The notes: generated from the letters alone by a model not told the origin. A DNA stretch of 64,000 bases from Alteromonas profundi (GCF_010500865.1 NZ_JAAAWN010000003.1:186001-250000); one strand, 5' to 3'. Positions 28,937 through 38,610 are shown, counted from the first letter of the stretch. A program made the numbers and translations.

Positions 28937-30193
28937 TTAAGACCCAACCCCTAAAAACAACTCTGCCATTACCAATACCATGGCGTAACCTGCACTGTAT
29001 GCAGCTAAAAGCAGTAATATAAACTTACCGTATTTGGCAAACGTAAGCCCTTTCACTTTGCTCATAGTCACAATACCAGCAGAAGAGCCAATAATTAGTA
29101 ACGAACCTCCCACACCTACGGCATAAGTAAACGCCATCCACTGCGCGGTAGTCATTTCAATGTCAGCCTTTAATAACGCTGCTGTTAGCGGAACATTATC
29201 AATCATTGAGGATAGCACCCCCATGACAAAATTTGCGCCTGTAGAAGGAAGTACGCTGTATACAAGTAGCAACGCACCGAGTGCGTCGATGTGATCGAGC
29301 ATACCTACCAATAGCAATACACCAAGGAAGAACAATAAGGTATCGAATTCTATGAGGCGGATATAATCTAAAATAGGATCATCGTACTTCTCTTCACCCA
29401 TAAAGGTAGCCACCAAAAACATTACCGCCATACCTGCTAAAAATGACAGCATCGGCGGAATGGCAAACAACACATTAGCAACCAACGTGAGAATAATTGT
29501 CGCAAGAAAAATCCCTGCTATAACATAATCTACATGGCGTAGTTCGTGACGATGCTTATTAATTTTCACCGCTCCCTTCATGCCGATACTCAACAGGGAT
29601 GCCAAAAGTAAAACTGCGAGAAGCGAAGGAACTATGAGCAAGAGCAGTTGGGTAATGGTGACTTTGCCGTCTAAGAAAATCATTAAAGTGGTGACATCGC
29701 CTGTAATTAACGAGACGCCTCCCGAGTTCACGGCAAAAACCACCAGCACGGCGAATCGCATAGTTTGGTTAAAAGGCAGTCCCAGCGATAGTACCATTGC
29801 TATAGATACTAATGTCGCGGTGATGTTGTCGGCTAATGATGAGAAACAAAAACTAAAAATAGCGGTAAAGAAGATCAGTTTTTTAAGGGTTATTTTTTGC
29901 GGCATGATGATATTTAACATATTTTCAATCATGCCTTTGCGGTTTAAGTAGGCAACAAAGGTCATTGCTGCGACAAGAAACAGCCAGAGGGTGGATATTT
30001 CACTTATATTTTCAATTAAGTGTTCATTGAGTTCGGCTAAATGAGGGCCCCTGTTCGCATCTATGAAAAGAAGGATCCATGCGAATGTGCCAAAAAAAAG
30101 TGTGGTTTTGGCTTTATTGACATGTAGTACTTCTTCAAATACCACACATAATAAGGCCATTATTGCTATGCCAATGAGCACATAGTCCAACAT
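28937..30193 (-). CDS. nhaD: Na+/H+ antiporter NhaD
   Basis: A 418-residue inner-membrane antiporter of the ion transporter superfamily, with about 11-13 hydrophobic segments. Family-typical stretches are SSLADNITATLVSIAMVLSLGLPFNQTMRFAVL, NSGGVSLITGDVTTLMIF and MIDNVPLTAALLKA, the last with the conserved Asp/Asn of the transport site. It exports Na+ or Li+ at alkaline pH, as expected in a marine bacterium. The ATG at 30193 has GGGAG 10 bases upstream; a TTG at 30211 would add six residues. Confidence 0.92.
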   Translation of the reverse strand: MLDYVLIGIAIMALLCVVFEEVLHVNKAKTTLFFGTFAWILLFIDANRGPHLAELNEHLIENISEISTLWLFLVAAMTFVAYLNRKGMIENMLNIIMPQKITLKKLIFFTAIFSFCFSSLADNITATLVSIAMVLSLGLPFNQTMRFAVLVVFAVNSGGVSLITGDVTTLMIFLDGKVTITQLLLLIVPSLLAVLLLASLLSIGMKGAVKINKHRHELRHVDYVIAGIFLATIILTLVANVLFAIPPMLSFLAGMAVMFLVATFMGEEKYDDPILDYIRLIEFDTLLFFLGVLLLVGMLDHIDALGALLLVYSVLPSTGANFVMGVLSSMIDNVPLTAALLKADIEMTTAQWMAFTYAVGVGGSLLIIGSSAGIVTMSKVKGLTFAKYGKFILLLLAAYSAGYAMVLVMAELFLGVGS

Positions 30194-30610
30194 ACGTTTT
30201 ATTACTCCCAAATTGTAAGGGAGCGAATTATACGTTTGATACCACGTCGATAGCAGGCGTTCTGCGCTATAAGAGGGAAAAAATCAGTTATATGCAATAT
30301 GCACTTAAGAGAGCGCGGCTATACTCACTGCAGGGGGTAGCCTAATAGCCAGTTAAGTACTCACCCTACGCCTACAATAGGCACAATAGGGCGCTAACGA
30401 ATGGGTAGCTTTTCCCATCTAGACTCTATTTGCGGCGACATCGCGGTGCTTTTAATTATATTTTTCTCCCCCGCGATATCCTCTTGTATTATTCGCTTTG
30501 ACACTATAAAAGAATTTTTTGCACTCAACCACCCGCTTGAATCAATCCATATAACAACCATTTATGTAATCACTACTAGATAAATAAAATCAATTCAACA
30601 GGATTACATA
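30194..30610. other. Divergent intergenic region nhaD / Old Yellow Enzyme
   Basis: A 417-base spacer, locally AT-rich, holding the promoters for both flanking genes. A 60-codon frame at 30401-30583 lacks a ribosome site and family resemblance, and I do not consider it a gene. I saw no clear operator. Confidence 0.5.
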
Positions 30611-31732
30611 ATGACAGACTCAGCGCTTTTTAAGCCCCTAACATGGGCACAAAAATCTCTCGACAATAGAATGGTGTTAGCGCCAATGACCCGAGGCCGA
30701 GCGGGTAGTGATCGCGTTCCTAATAAAATAATGGGCGATCACTATGTGCAGCGCGCAGACGCCGGTTTAATTATTACCGAGGCCACTGCCATTTCTGAAG
30801 AAGGCAACGGATGGGTAGACTCGCCAGGTATTTATACTGAGCAAATGGTTGAAGGTTGGCGTTCTATTGTCGAACGAGTGCATGAAGCTGGGGGCAAAAT
30901 TGTCCTTCAACTATGGCACACGGGGCGTGCCTCTCACAGTGATTTTCATGACGGAGCACTTCCACTGTCGGCCTCGGCTATCGCTATACAAGGGGACGAA
31001 ATACACACGCCAAAAGGAAAGAAAGCTTACGAAGTCCCCAAAGCCATGACCGTTGATGATATTCAGCGCACCATTAGTGACTATCAAAAGGCTGCGGTTA
31101 ACGCGAAGGCTGCGGGGTTTGATGGCGTTGAAGTTCACGCTGCAAATGGGTATTTGATCAATCAATTTTTAGACAGCCGCAGCAATCAGCGAGATGATAC
31201 TTACGGCGGTAGCCTTGAAAACCGCTATCGATTTTTAGATCAAATAATGGAGGCTGTATTAGAAGTATGGCCTGCTGAAAATGTGGGTGTCCGTTTATCG
31301 CCAAACGGTGCATTCAATGATATGGGTGCTGATGATTTTCGAGCAACCTTTACCTACGTAGCTCAGCAGCTTAATAAGTTAAAATTGGGCTACTTGCACG
31401 TGATGGATGGCCTTGCCTTTGGTTTTCACGAGCGGGGAGAGCCTATGACATTAGCGGAGTTCCGTGCCCTTTATGACGGCATGCTAATAGGCAATTGTGG
31501 TTACACCAAAACAGACGCAGAGAAACGAATTGAGGATGGTGACGCCGATATGATTGCGTTTGGTCGCCCTTGGATCACAAACCCCGACTTGCCCACGCGG
31601 TTCAAACACGATTACCCACTAGCCGCGTTTGACGATCCTTCGCAATGGTACGGGGGTGGCGAAGAAGGATATACCGACTTCCCGACTTATCGTGAAAAAA
31701 CAGGTAAAGACGCCCTTTCTTCCCTAACCTAA
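30611..31732 (+). CDS. NADH:flavin oxidoreductase, Old Yellow Enzyme family (NemA-like)
   Basis: A 373-residue FMN TIM-barrel ene-reductase. Motifs are LAPMTRGRAG near the N terminus, LQLWHTGRAS, the substrate-binding pair in VEVHAANGYLINQFLDS, RSNQRDDTYGGSLENRYRF and the phosphate-binding C-terminal IAFGRPWITNPDLP. It reduces activated C=C bonds (electrophiles, N-ethylmaleimide-like compounds, nitro-compounds) with NAD(P)H. AACAGGATTACATA precedes the ATG. No TetR-type regulator is adjacent. Confidence 0.92.
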   Translation: MTDSALFKPLTWAQKSLDNRMVLAPMTRGRAGSDRVPNKIMGDHYVQRADAGLIITEATAISEEGNGWVDSPGIYTEQMVEGWRSIVERVHEAGGKIVLQLWHTGRASHSDFHDGALPLSASAIAIQGDEIHTPKGKKAYEVPKAMTVDDIQRTISDYQKAAVNAKAAGFDGVEVHAANGYLINQFLDSRSNQRDDTYGGSLENRYRFLDQIMEAVLEVWPAENVGVRLSPNGAFNDMGADDFRATFTYVAQQLNKLKLGYLHVMDGLAFGFHERGEPMTLAEFRALYDGMLIGNCGYTKTDAEKRIEDGDADMIAFGRPWITNPDLPTRFKHDYPLAAFDDPSQWYGGGEEGYTDFPTYREKTGKDALSSLT

Positions 31733-31743
31733 CCAATCTAATC

Positions 31744-31768
31744 GGCGCGTTTTTACGCGCCCATTTTA
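31744..31768 (+). terminator. Intrinsic terminator of the Old Yellow Enzyme gene
   Basis: A 7-base-pair GC-rich stem GGCGCGT / ACGCGCC with a TTTT loop, followed by CATTTTATT, lies 12 bases after the stop codon. Confidence 0.7.
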
Positions 31769-31800
31769 TTGTTGGTATTTAGCGCCTGTGTTTTATCCTG

Positions 31801-32253
31801 CTAACGGGAATGTGTATTGCTATAACGTTGGGCGAAAATCGCTAGCTTTTCAAAGCAAGACAGCCAAGCCTGTTGGTGGTGTCGACAGGAATCTTGGTTA
31901 GTAAAACCTATTTGCTCAAGAGTGATCTCTACGTCTTTACTCGTAAGCCCTTCAAATATAACAGTAACTGTGCTCATTAAAGCCGACTCGGTACTATTTT
32001 CCTGCGCCCAGGAATACACGAGTCTTTCATTTGTCAGTATCTGAATGTACTCGCCCTCTAAGGTGGTTTCTTCTCCGCTAGGGGTTTGTATTTTAATCCG
32101 GTATTTTCCGCCTTCTTTAAAGTCACTCATAACTTGCGAAACCACGCTATCGCCAGGCGCAAACCATTCACTAAGATATTCGGGTTCATAAAAGCATGTA
32201 AATACCAGTGGCAGCGGAGCGTGGATGGTTGTTTCAAGTGTAAATTGATGCAT
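31801..32253 (-). CDS. SRPBCC/AHSA1-type START-like protein
   Basis: A 150-residue protein of the Aha1/START-like helix-grip fold. Its N terminus (TIHAPLPLVFTCFYEPEYLSEWFAPGD) is followed by FKEGGKYRIKI, ERLVYSWAQ, and the C-terminal helix HHQQAWLSCFEKLA. These small proteins bind hydrophobic ligands, but no specific ligand can be named. It is preceded on its strand by a hairpin terminator that separates it from the PLP enzyme. Confidence 0.85.
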   Translation of the reverse strand: MHQFTLETTIHAPLPLVFTCFYEPEYLSEWFAPGDSVVSQVMSDFKEGGKYRIKIQTPSGEETTLEGEYIQILTNERLVYSWAQENSTESALMSTVTVIFEGLTSKDVEITLEQIGFTNQDSCRHHQQAWLSCFEKLAIFAQRYSNTHSR

Positions 32254-32274
32254 AAGTAGCGCCTATCAAATACC

Positions 32275-32296
32275 AAAGCCTGTTAGCACAGGCTTT
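32275..32296 (-). terminator. Hairpin terminator between PLP enzyme and START-like gene
   Basis: A perfect 9-base-pair stem AAAGCCTGT / ACAGGCTTT with a 4-base loop. On the minus strand it is followed by a short T tract. It lies downstream of the PLP enzyme gene. Confidence 0.65.
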
Positions 32297-32385
32297 CAAG
32301 AGTATTATTAGCTACTAGTTACCGATTCTTTAGGATCGTTATTTGCCCTGCAAAAGGCCGCTCTATATTTTTAAGAGTAACAAAG

Positions 32386-34209
32386 TTAGTCAAGCCCCCC
32401 CATGAGCTTAGCCATAGAAGGAGTATTAGCAAAATGCTGAGCGCATACCTCAGCACTTATAGCCGTATACAGTGCATCAATATCAGCATAGCTCATAAAG
32501 TGCTCACAAAAATCGGGGGTATGGGGGGCAATGAAATGCTTGGCTGCCAGCATAAAATGCGCGATCTGTTGTTTGACGTTATCGGTGCCCATTGCAATAC
32601 GCATAGTCGTTAAATCGATACCCGCTTTTTTTTGTTCGTCACTGCTAAGTTCTGAATGAGAGGTTAAGGCGGGGCAAAGAATAATGGTATTGCTTTGACC
32701 GATAGATACCTGATGACTGAAGGCTGGCTCTAGTGCGTCAAAAAAGCGGGTAAATACGTCTTTAGGAAGGTTTGCAGGGGCCATATCAACAGTGAACAGC
32801 GTACATGGCCATCCATTTTTATGCTGCTTTTCTCGTAAACCAGCGTTTGCATGGGTAGGTAACCCATGACAATTCACGCGTATTTTGGGGTGGACGTTAA
32901 GAAACGCGGTAAATACCTTGGTATTAATCACCTTTGTAAGCATTCTTTGTTCTAACGTCTTCATTCCATTTAGTACGTCGAAGGCTTTTTCAGAATCTAA
33001 AAATGCCCCTTTAATGTAGTAAACATCCCAGAACAAGGTTTGTGACCAATCCACCCCATTTATGCTACTTCCTTTCGGTTGAAACATTCTATGTGCGGCG
33101 CCAATTACCACCCCCGCTGTGGTGGCGCCGCTGCCACACAGATCTTTAGTGTAACTGTGAATTACGTAATCGGGGCGAGCGTTTTCTTCCTTGTGTTGCA
33201 AGGGTTGGTGCAATACAGGCGTTGCTAAGGTCGAATCTAACATCACCAATGCGTTATTTGCATGAGCCTGCTTACAAATTTCAGGTACATCGAGAACATA
33301 GCCGTGCGGGTTGCAAGGCGATTCAAGGTACACGTGCAAGTTGGCCCCCTTATCTAAACGCCCCCTATATTTATTCTGGGTTGTCGCTAAAAATTCTGCA
33401 AAACTCTCTTTGTCATACCCGTCAAACCACGCGATTTGAATATCCATACGGTTAGCACGGGCAAAATAGTCATGCAGTAATTGGTACACACCGCCATACA
33501 CATTGCGAGATACTATAAGCACATCACCGTGAGATAATACGTTAGAAAGCACCGCATCGATTGCCGCCATACCGGAATTGAAGTTCCACGCAAGATAGTG
33601 TGATGCATGTGGTCCTGCCTCTAAATCTACTATGGCATTCGCCAACGATATATTCGTAGGGTTTAGCAAACGAGAATAGATTTGGTGGGTAAACTCTTTT
33701 CCTTGAAAGGCGTCGTCCACCCATTCGGTGCATGCATATACATAAGTGGCTGTGCGAACAACTACCGGGGTCGCGGAGAAAAGTGCGGTTACATTATCAA
33801 ACAAGGGATAGTGGCTTTGTGCCCCCTCCCCGCCCGCTAAGCTTTGGTAGGTAGCTCGAAACGGATTTTGCAAGGTATCTAGAATTTTAGCGATCTGGAA
33901 CGAGAGAAACTTTTTAGCATTAAAATACGCCACTCTGTCTTCTTTGTTCAATGAGCTCAGTGTGGAACTGGTAATATCCCAAAGCTGCATTACATTGGCT
34001 TGTGCATGATAAAGATGACGCGCAGTCTCTGACAAAGCCTGTCCGTAATTCGAGTGGGGATCAATACCGAAGTGAGCTAATTGTTCATTCACTAAGGCGT
34101 CAATTGAGCCTGCTTCGGTACTATTACGCCGAGGCGATAGAACCTTAGCGTGTTGTAAGGTGGTCGAATCTACATGGTTAGGTTTATTGTGCTGTGAAGA
34201 TGATTGCAT
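32386..34209 (-). CDS. Cys/Met-metabolism-type PLP enzyme with long N-terminal extension
   Basis: A 607-residue fold-type I PLP protein resembling cystathionine gamma-synthase/methionine gamma-lyase enzymes. The core shows NFNSGMAAIDAVLSNVLSHGD, VYGGVYQLLHDY, ESPCNPHGYVLDV, MLDSTLATPVLHQPL, and SYTKDLCGSGATTAGVVIG with the PLP lysine. Members of that family are usually 380-430 residues; here about 150-170 residues precede the core and the C terminus is also longer. The substrate is unknown. The ATG at 34209 has GAGCG upstream; a longer frame to 34290 adds non-conserved sequence. It is transcribed divergently from a 2-hydroxyacid dehydrogenase. Confidence 0.78.
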   Translation of the reverse strand: MQSSSQHNKPNHVDSTTLQHAKVLSPRRNSTEAGSIDALVNEQLAHFGIDPHSNYGQALSETARHLYHAQANVMQLWDITSSTLSSLNKEDRVAYFNAKKFLSFQIAKILDTLQNPFRATYQSLAGGEGAQSHYPLFDNVTALFSATPVVVRTATYVYACTEWVDDAFQGKEFTHQIYSRLLNPTNISLANAIVDLEAGPHASHYLAWNFNSGMAAIDAVLSNVLSHGDVLIVSRNVYGGVYQLLHDYFARANRMDIQIAWFDGYDKESFAEFLATTQNKYRGRLDKGANLHVYLESPCNPHGYVLDVPEICKQAHANNALVMLDSTLATPVLHQPLQHKEENARPDYVIHSYTKDLCGSGATTAGVVIGAAHRMFQPKGSSINGVDWSQTLFWDVYYIKGAFLDSEKAFDVLNGMKTLEQRMLTKVINTKVFTAFLNVHPKIRVNCHGLPTHANAGLREKQHKNGWPCTLFTVDMAPANLPKDVFTRFFDALEPAFSHQVSIGQSNTIILCPALTSHSELSSDEQKKAGIDLTTMRIAMGTDNVKQQIAHFMLAAKHFIAPHTPDFCEHFMSYADIDALYTAISAEVCAQHFANTPSMAKLMGGLD

Positions 34210-34324
34210 AATTCGCTCAATGTTTATTTTTACAAAAATGTAAAACTTAAATAACAAATTTAAAACACAAGTCAGAAAGATAACTGGCAAAATTAAGGAA
34301 AGAAAACTTTACTCAGGTATATGT

Positions 34325-35305
34325 ATGACAGTAAAAACGATGGCTAACTCTACATATGAACTAACAATTCTAAGCCAAGATGCGACAGCACTTACGAATG
34401 AAATAGACGCGCAGTTAAACGCCAGCGAGGTACGGGATGACTTACGCATAGTACAGGTAGCAAGCCACGTCGATGAAGTGTGTACTGAGGATATTTCATT
34501 ACTGCTCGCCGCCCCCGATCTTGCTGCCCGTGTTGTGCCTGAGTGTCGCCAGCTTAAATGGTGCCAGTCTACGTGGGCAGGAAACCGCCGGTTGCTCGCC
34601 CTGAACAAACAGGATTACCTCTTAACAGGCGTAAAAGGCATATTTGGCAGCTTAATGCGTGAATATGTATTTGCTTACTTACTTCAATATGCCCGCAACG
34701 TTCAAACTTTCGCTAAACATCAAGCAAGTCAGCCCCCTATTTGGGAAGCGAGTCCACGCTTACCGTTAAATGGCAAGGTATTAGGCATCGCTGGCATAGG
34801 TTCAATTGGCCAGGCTTTGATCCCTGTAGCGCTTAGTTTTGGTATGCGCGTAATTGGGTTATCACGAAGCGGGCAAGCGATTGAAGGCGTAGAGCACGTT
34901 TTTACGCCTGAACAACGTATTACGTTCGCTAAACGCTGCGACCACATCGTTAATCTAATGCCAGACACAGAAGAAACTACAGGCCTTCTCGACAGAGATT
35001 TTTTTGCCGCTCTCCCCCGCCATAGTGTGTTTATTAACGCTGGGCGAGGTAATGCGGTAAAAGATGATGACCTACTTACAAGTATGAATGATGGCAGACC
35101 GGCTTTCGCGGTACTTGACGTTTTTAGGCAAGAGCCGCTACCGAGTAATCATCCTTTTTGGCATCACCCAAATATCGCCGTTACGTCTCATACCGCCGCT
35201 GAATCTACCCCTTATGACGTAGCGCAAGTGTTTGTCGATAATTTTATACGTTTAAAAAACGGGCTGCCTTTGCGCTACCAGTTTGATTTTAGCAAAGGGT
35301 ACTAA
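34325..35305 (+). CDS. D-2-hydroxyacid dehydrogenase (GhrA-like)
   Basis: A 326-residue NAD(P)-dependent dehydrogenase that reduces 2-oxoacids such as glyoxylate or hydroxypyruvate in known relatives. The Rossmann motif is GIAGIGSIGQALIPVALSFGMRVIGLSRSG. Catalytic residues sit in NAGRGNAV (Arg), DVFRQEPLP (Glu) and the C-terminal SHTAAES (His). CAGGTATATGT precedes the ATG. The 115-base gap to the divergent PLP enzyme holds both promoters, so the two genes may act on linked 2-oxo/amino acid substrates; this is inference. Confidence 0.87.
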   Translation: MTVKTMANSTYELTILSQDATALTNEIDAQLNASEVRDDLRIVQVASHVDEVCTEDISLLLAAPDLAARVVPECRQLKWCQSTWAGNRRLLALNKQDYLLTGVKGIFGSLMREYVFAYLLQYARNVQTFAKHQASQPPIWEASPRLPLNGKVLGIAGIGSIGQALIPVALSFGMRVIGLSRSGQAIEGVEHVFTPEQRITFAKRCDHIVNLMPDTEETTGLLDRDFFAALPRHSVFINAGRGNAVKDDDLLTSMNDGRPAFAVLDVFRQEPLPSNHPFWHHPNIAVTSHTAAESTPYDVAQVFVDNFIRLKNGLPLRYQFDFSKGY

Positions 35306-35357
35306 AGCAAACAGATGCCCCTAGGGTTAAACACCCTGTACTTAGCCTGTAGAGGCG

Positions 35358-35930
35358 TTACCCACGAGGGTCGGTAGCAGTGAGTTCAATTTTATCTCTG
35401 TGTTTTTCGTGAAAATCGAGAAGTTGAGGGTAGTCTTTCATGTCATGTAGTTGACGAAATAGCACCCAGTCGACCATTGTATATAGGCAAATCTCAGGGT
35501 AAGACCACCCTTTGAAGCCCCCCTCTTCTAACTGTTGACTTAGCGAGTAGAGTACCGCTTCAATACGTTCTTTCTGTAACCTGAAATAGAGTTTGTTCTC
35601 GCTAATATCTATGTCGGAGCGTTTAAGTAACATAAGCTGAACAAATGAGTCGTTTGCCGCATCAACAAGCGTAAGTTGGTTTTCCTCTTCCCACGTTAAC
35701 GGCTCATAATTTAGTTTTTCCGCCAAATAACCATATATTGCGCGCGAATCGAAGATCATTTCGCCGTCATCTTCAAGGCAGGGAACTTTCAGCGTAGGAT
35801 TGCGGGAAGCGAGAAGTTCTCGGTCTTCTCCAGAGAAAATTTGCAAGTCAATAAACTCATGGGAAACAGACGATAAGATAACTCGAATACGTCTAACATA
35901 AGGCGACGTTGTTGAACCGTATAATTTCAT
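35358..35930 (-). CDS. Glutathione S-transferase family protein
   Basis: A 190-residue protein with an N-terminal thioredoxin-like GST domain (KLYGSTTSPYVRRIRVIL; NPTLKVPCLEDDGEMIFDSRAIYGYL) and an all-helical C-terminal domain. The cis-Pro after KV and the E/D-SRAI glutathione-binding motif are present. The catalytic residue is probably the Ser/Tyr region near the N terminus. The substrate is not assignable. Confidence 0.85.
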   Translation of the reverse strand: MKLYGSTTSPYVRRIRVILSSVSHEFIDLQIFSGEDRELLASRNPTLKVPCLEDDGEMIFDSRAIYGYLAEKLNYEPLTWEEENQLTLVDAANDSFVQLMLLKRSDIDISENKLYFRLQKERIEAVLYSLSQQLEEGGFKGWSYPEICLYTMVDWVLFRQLHDMKDYPQLLDFHEKHRDKIELTATDPRG

Positions 35931-36066
35931 GATTTATTACTCTAGGCTTGTGATTTGTCTATCATTTAGTGTAGACAACTTTCAGCCTGTAAGAAAAGCA
36001 AATTACGGGAAAGGAAAGACAGGCATACGTTAAATTGCGACGTATGCCATAAAGCGAGGTGATGCG

Positions 36067-36411
36067 CTAAACGCTAAAACTTGCACCACACCCACAGGTT
36101 GTGGTGGCGTTAGGATTTTCAACTAAGAAGCGTGAACCTTCTAAGCCATCAACATAATCAACTACCCCACCAACTAAGTACTGTAAGCTCATAGGATCAA
36201 CCACCAATGTCACATTGTCTTTTTCAATGGTCATATCCCCTTCATTTACTTTCTCATCGAAAGTAAAGCCATATTGGAAACCTGAACAGCCGCCTCCTGT
36301 TACATACACACGAAGTTTTAAATCCGGATTTTCTTCTTCTGTAATAAGTGCTTTTACTTTATGAGCCGCTGCATCAGAAAACTCAATTGGCAATGCCGTT
36401 TGTACAGTCAT
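36067..36411 (-). CDS. erpA: Iron-sulfur cluster insertion protein ErpA
   Basis: A 114-residue A-type carrier that delivers Fe-S clusters to apoproteins such as the isoprenoid enzymes IspG/IspH in E. coli. The three cluster cysteines are in [11 protein letters not shown] and [11 protein letters not shown]. It is nearly colinear with E. coli ErpA, also 114 residues. The ATG at 36411 has GAGGTGGGT upstream; a GTG two codons earlier is unlikely. A probable IscR site overlaps its promoter at 36469-36493. Confidence 0.96.
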   Translation of the reverse strand: MTVQTALPIEFSDAAAHKVKALITEEENPDLKLRVYVTGGGCSGFQYGFTFDEKVNEGDMTIEKDNVTLVVDPMSLQYLVGGVVDYVDGLEGSRFLVENPNATTTCGCGASFSV

Positions 36412-36460
36412 ACCCACCTCTTAATTCACATCGTGCCCATGCACGCATTTGTTGACCACA

Positions 36461-36493
36461 ATTATCTTATACTTGCGTAGTGCTATCAACTAT
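36461..36493 (-). promoter_or_regulatory. erpA promoter with IscR type-1-like site
   Basis: On the minus strand, -35 TTGATA (36484-36489) is separated by 17 bases from -10 GATAAT (36461-36466). Overlapping them, 36469-36493 gives half-sites ATAGTTGA and CAAGTAT spaced as in the 25-base IscR type-1 consensus; I count 19 of 25 positions agreeing. The E. coli erpA promoter is also IscR-controlled. Confidence 0.65.
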
Positions 36494-36691
36494 TGGGGTG
36501 AAACTTAATTTAACAAGCAATGGGTTAAATGCGTAATAGGTAACCCGCGTAATAACAATAAACACACGGCAGTGGTATAGTTTTAAGGCGGAATATTACC
36601 CAACGTTGGGAAGTACCCACATACAAAATAGATATGGCGATTTCATTTTTCGTAATTTTGCGTCAAAGACGATAACAATAGTGAGGATTTT

Positions 36692-37513
36692 ATGGATAAA
36701 CGAGCGTCTTCCCCTACCTTCCCCCAGTTAACAGACGTATTTCCGCCCTCGCGTTTTGACCAAAAAGATCAATATAAAGACGCGCTCAAGCAGTGTCAGC
36801 AGGCATTATTTCATGTTCAACAAGCTTATTATCATCAAAATAGGCGGGCTCTCATTGTATTTGAAGGATGGGATGCGGGCGGGAAAGGAGGAGCAATTCG
36901 TCGGCTTACTGAACGGTTAGACCCGCGGGGCGTCACTGTCTATCCAATTGCAGCGCCTTCTCACGAGGAACAAAGTAAGCATTTCTTATATCGGTTTTGG
37001 CGTAAAATACCTTCCCCTGGCACGTTTGCAATCTTTGACCGTTCACACTACGGACGGGTTTTAGTCGAGCGTATCGATAACTTAGCCACACAAAAAGAAT
37101 GGCAAAGAGCATACCAAGAAATTAATGAATTCGAGCGTACGTTAACTGATGATGGCGTGCGCATCATCAAAATATTTATGCATATATCAAAAGAGGAACA
37201 GCGCCGTCGATTTGAAGAGCGATTACACAACCCCTATAAACGCTGGAAGCTCGCAAAGGAAGACCTACATAATAGGGCAAAGCGACGTGAATATATGACT
37301 GCAATAAACGATATGCTGCACAACACGCACACAGCTATTGCACCTTGGAAAGTGATTGAGGGTGAACATAAATGGCAAGCGCGAGTAGATACACTTGAAT
37401 ACATCACATCTATGCTTAGTGAAGGGGTGGAGATAGCCCCGCCCCCGCTTGATGAATCACTTATAAAAATGGCCGCTTCACAATTGGATATCGACGAAGG
37501 TGCCATACGATGA
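36692..37513 (+). CDS. Polyphosphate kinase 2 family protein
   Basis: A 273-residue PPK2-family P-loop kinase using polyphosphate to phosphorylate nucleotides. Walker A lies in FEGWDAGGKGGAIRRL, Walker B/lid in FDRSHYGRVLVER, and the basic lid in RRFEERLHNPYKRWK. A single PPK2 domain is present. Preference for NDP or NMP substrates cannot be read from sequence by eye. GTGAGGATTTT precedes the ATG. It is convergent with minE, only 6 bases apart. Confidence 0.88.
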   Translation: MDKRASSPTFPQLTDVFPPSRFDQKDQYKDALKQCQQALFHVQQAYYHQNRRALIVFEGWDAGGKGGAIRRLTERLDPRGVTVYPIAAPSHEEQSKHFLYRFWRKIPSPGTFAIFDRSHYGRVLVERIDNLATQKEWQRAYQEINEFERTLTDDGVRIIKIFMHISKEEQRRRFEERLHNPYKRWKLAKEDLHNRAKRREYMTAINDMLHNTHTAIAPWKVIEGEHKWQARVDTLEYITSMLSEGVEIAPPPLDESLIKMAASQLDIDEGAIR

Positions 37514-37519
37514 TAATTA

Positions 37520-37774
37520 TTAACTGTCTGGCAACGTAACGTTGAGTTCTAAAATACTGCAATCATCATTGTTATCAAGTTGCACCGACACCTGATCATC
37601 TGCGATGGTGACGTACTTGCGGATCACCTGAATAATTTCCTGTTGCATCATTGGAAGATAATCCGGCTCTGTTCGCTTTTTACGCTCGTGGGCTACAATA
37701 ATCTGTAGCCGCTCTTTAGCAACGGCGGCAGTACTCGGTTTTTGCTTCTTTTTAAGCAAATCGAAAATACCCAT
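37520..37774 (-). CDS. minE: Cell division topological specificity factor MinE
   Basis: An 84-residue MinE. The N-terminal amphipathic membrane-targeting helix is [20 protein letters not shown], followed by the MinD-activating segment [14 protein letters not shown] and a C-terminal dimerisation domain. It drives pole-to-pole oscillation of MinD. It overlaps the end of minD by one base, in the order minC-minD-minE. Confidence 0.96.
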   Translation of the reverse strand: MGIFDLLKKKQKPSTAAVAKERLQIIVAHERKKRTEPDYLPMMQQEIIQVIRKYVTIADDQVSVQLDNNDDCSILELNVTLPDS

Positions 37775-38583
37775 TACTTCCCTCCTAGTAGACGTTGGAA
37801 GAATCCCTTTTTCTCCGCTTCAAGAAAACGATGCTCTACCGTTTCTCCTAATAATCTCTTTACTGCATCTGCATATGCTTGGCCCGCATTCGCTTCTTCA
37901 TCGAGAATAACTGGCTGACCTTGGTTTGACGCTTTTAACACAGACTCTGACTCTGGAATTACACCAAGCAATGGAATGGCCAGTATTTCTTCCACGTCTG
38001 CCACACTTAGCATCTCGGCGCTTTCTACGCGCGTTGGATTGTAGCGGGTTAGAAGCAAGTGTTCTTTAACTGACTTACCCTGCTCAGCGCGCATAGACTT
38101 ACTTTGTAGGATACCTAAAATACGGTCTGAGTCGCGTACCGAAGACACTTCAGGGTTGGTAACTACAATTGCCTCATCAGCAAAATAAAGGGCCATTTGA
38201 GCTCCTTGCTCAATACCCGCTGGCGAGTCACATATAATAAATTCAAATTCTTTTTTCAGCTCATCAAGTACAGCCTGCACCCCATCAATGGTAAGTGCAT
38301 CTTTGTCGCGGGTTTGCGAGGCCGGTAAGATAAATAGGTTTTTGGTACGCTTATCTTTTATTAGTGCCTGCGTAAGTGAAGCTTCTTTATTGATAACGTT
38401 AACAAAATCGTAAACTACGCGACGCTCGCAGCCCATAATTAGATCGAGATTTCGAAGGCCCACATCGAAATCGATAACCACGGTTTTATGCCCGCTTAGC
38501 GCAAGCCCGGTACTAATTGCTGCGCTTGATGTAGTTTTACCAACACCGCCCTTGCCTGATGTTACTACTATTATTTTTGCCAT
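37774..38583 (-). CDS. minD: Septum site-determining ATPase MinD
   Basis: A 269-residue deviant Walker ATPase that recruits MinC to the membrane. The P-loop is [13 protein letters not shown], with [10 protein letters not shown] following. The C-terminal membrane-targeting amphipathic helix is [12 protein letters not shown]. It is 27 bases after minC and overlaps minE by one base. Confidence 0.97.
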   Translation of the reverse strand: MAKIIVVTSGKGGVGKTTSSAAISTGLALSGHKTVVIDFDVGLRNLDLIMGCERRVVYDFVNVINKEASLTQALIKDKRTKNLFILPASQTRDKDALTIDGVQAVLDELKKEFEFIICDSPAGIEQGAQMALYFADEAIVVTNPEVSSVRDSDRILGILQSKSMRAEQGKSVKEHLLLTRYNPTRVESAEMLSVADVEEILAIPLLGVIPESESVLKASNQGQPVILDEEANAGQAYADAVKRLLGETVEHRFLEAEKKGFFQRLLGGK

Positions 38584-38610
38584 TTTTATTCCTCGATGAA
38601 AACGTTATCG

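Noticed and set aside
30401..30583. Possible 60-residue hydrophobic protein between nhaD and the Old Yellow Enzyme gene
   Set aside because: No ribosome site, no family resemblance and poor codon pattern; it is treated as intergenic.
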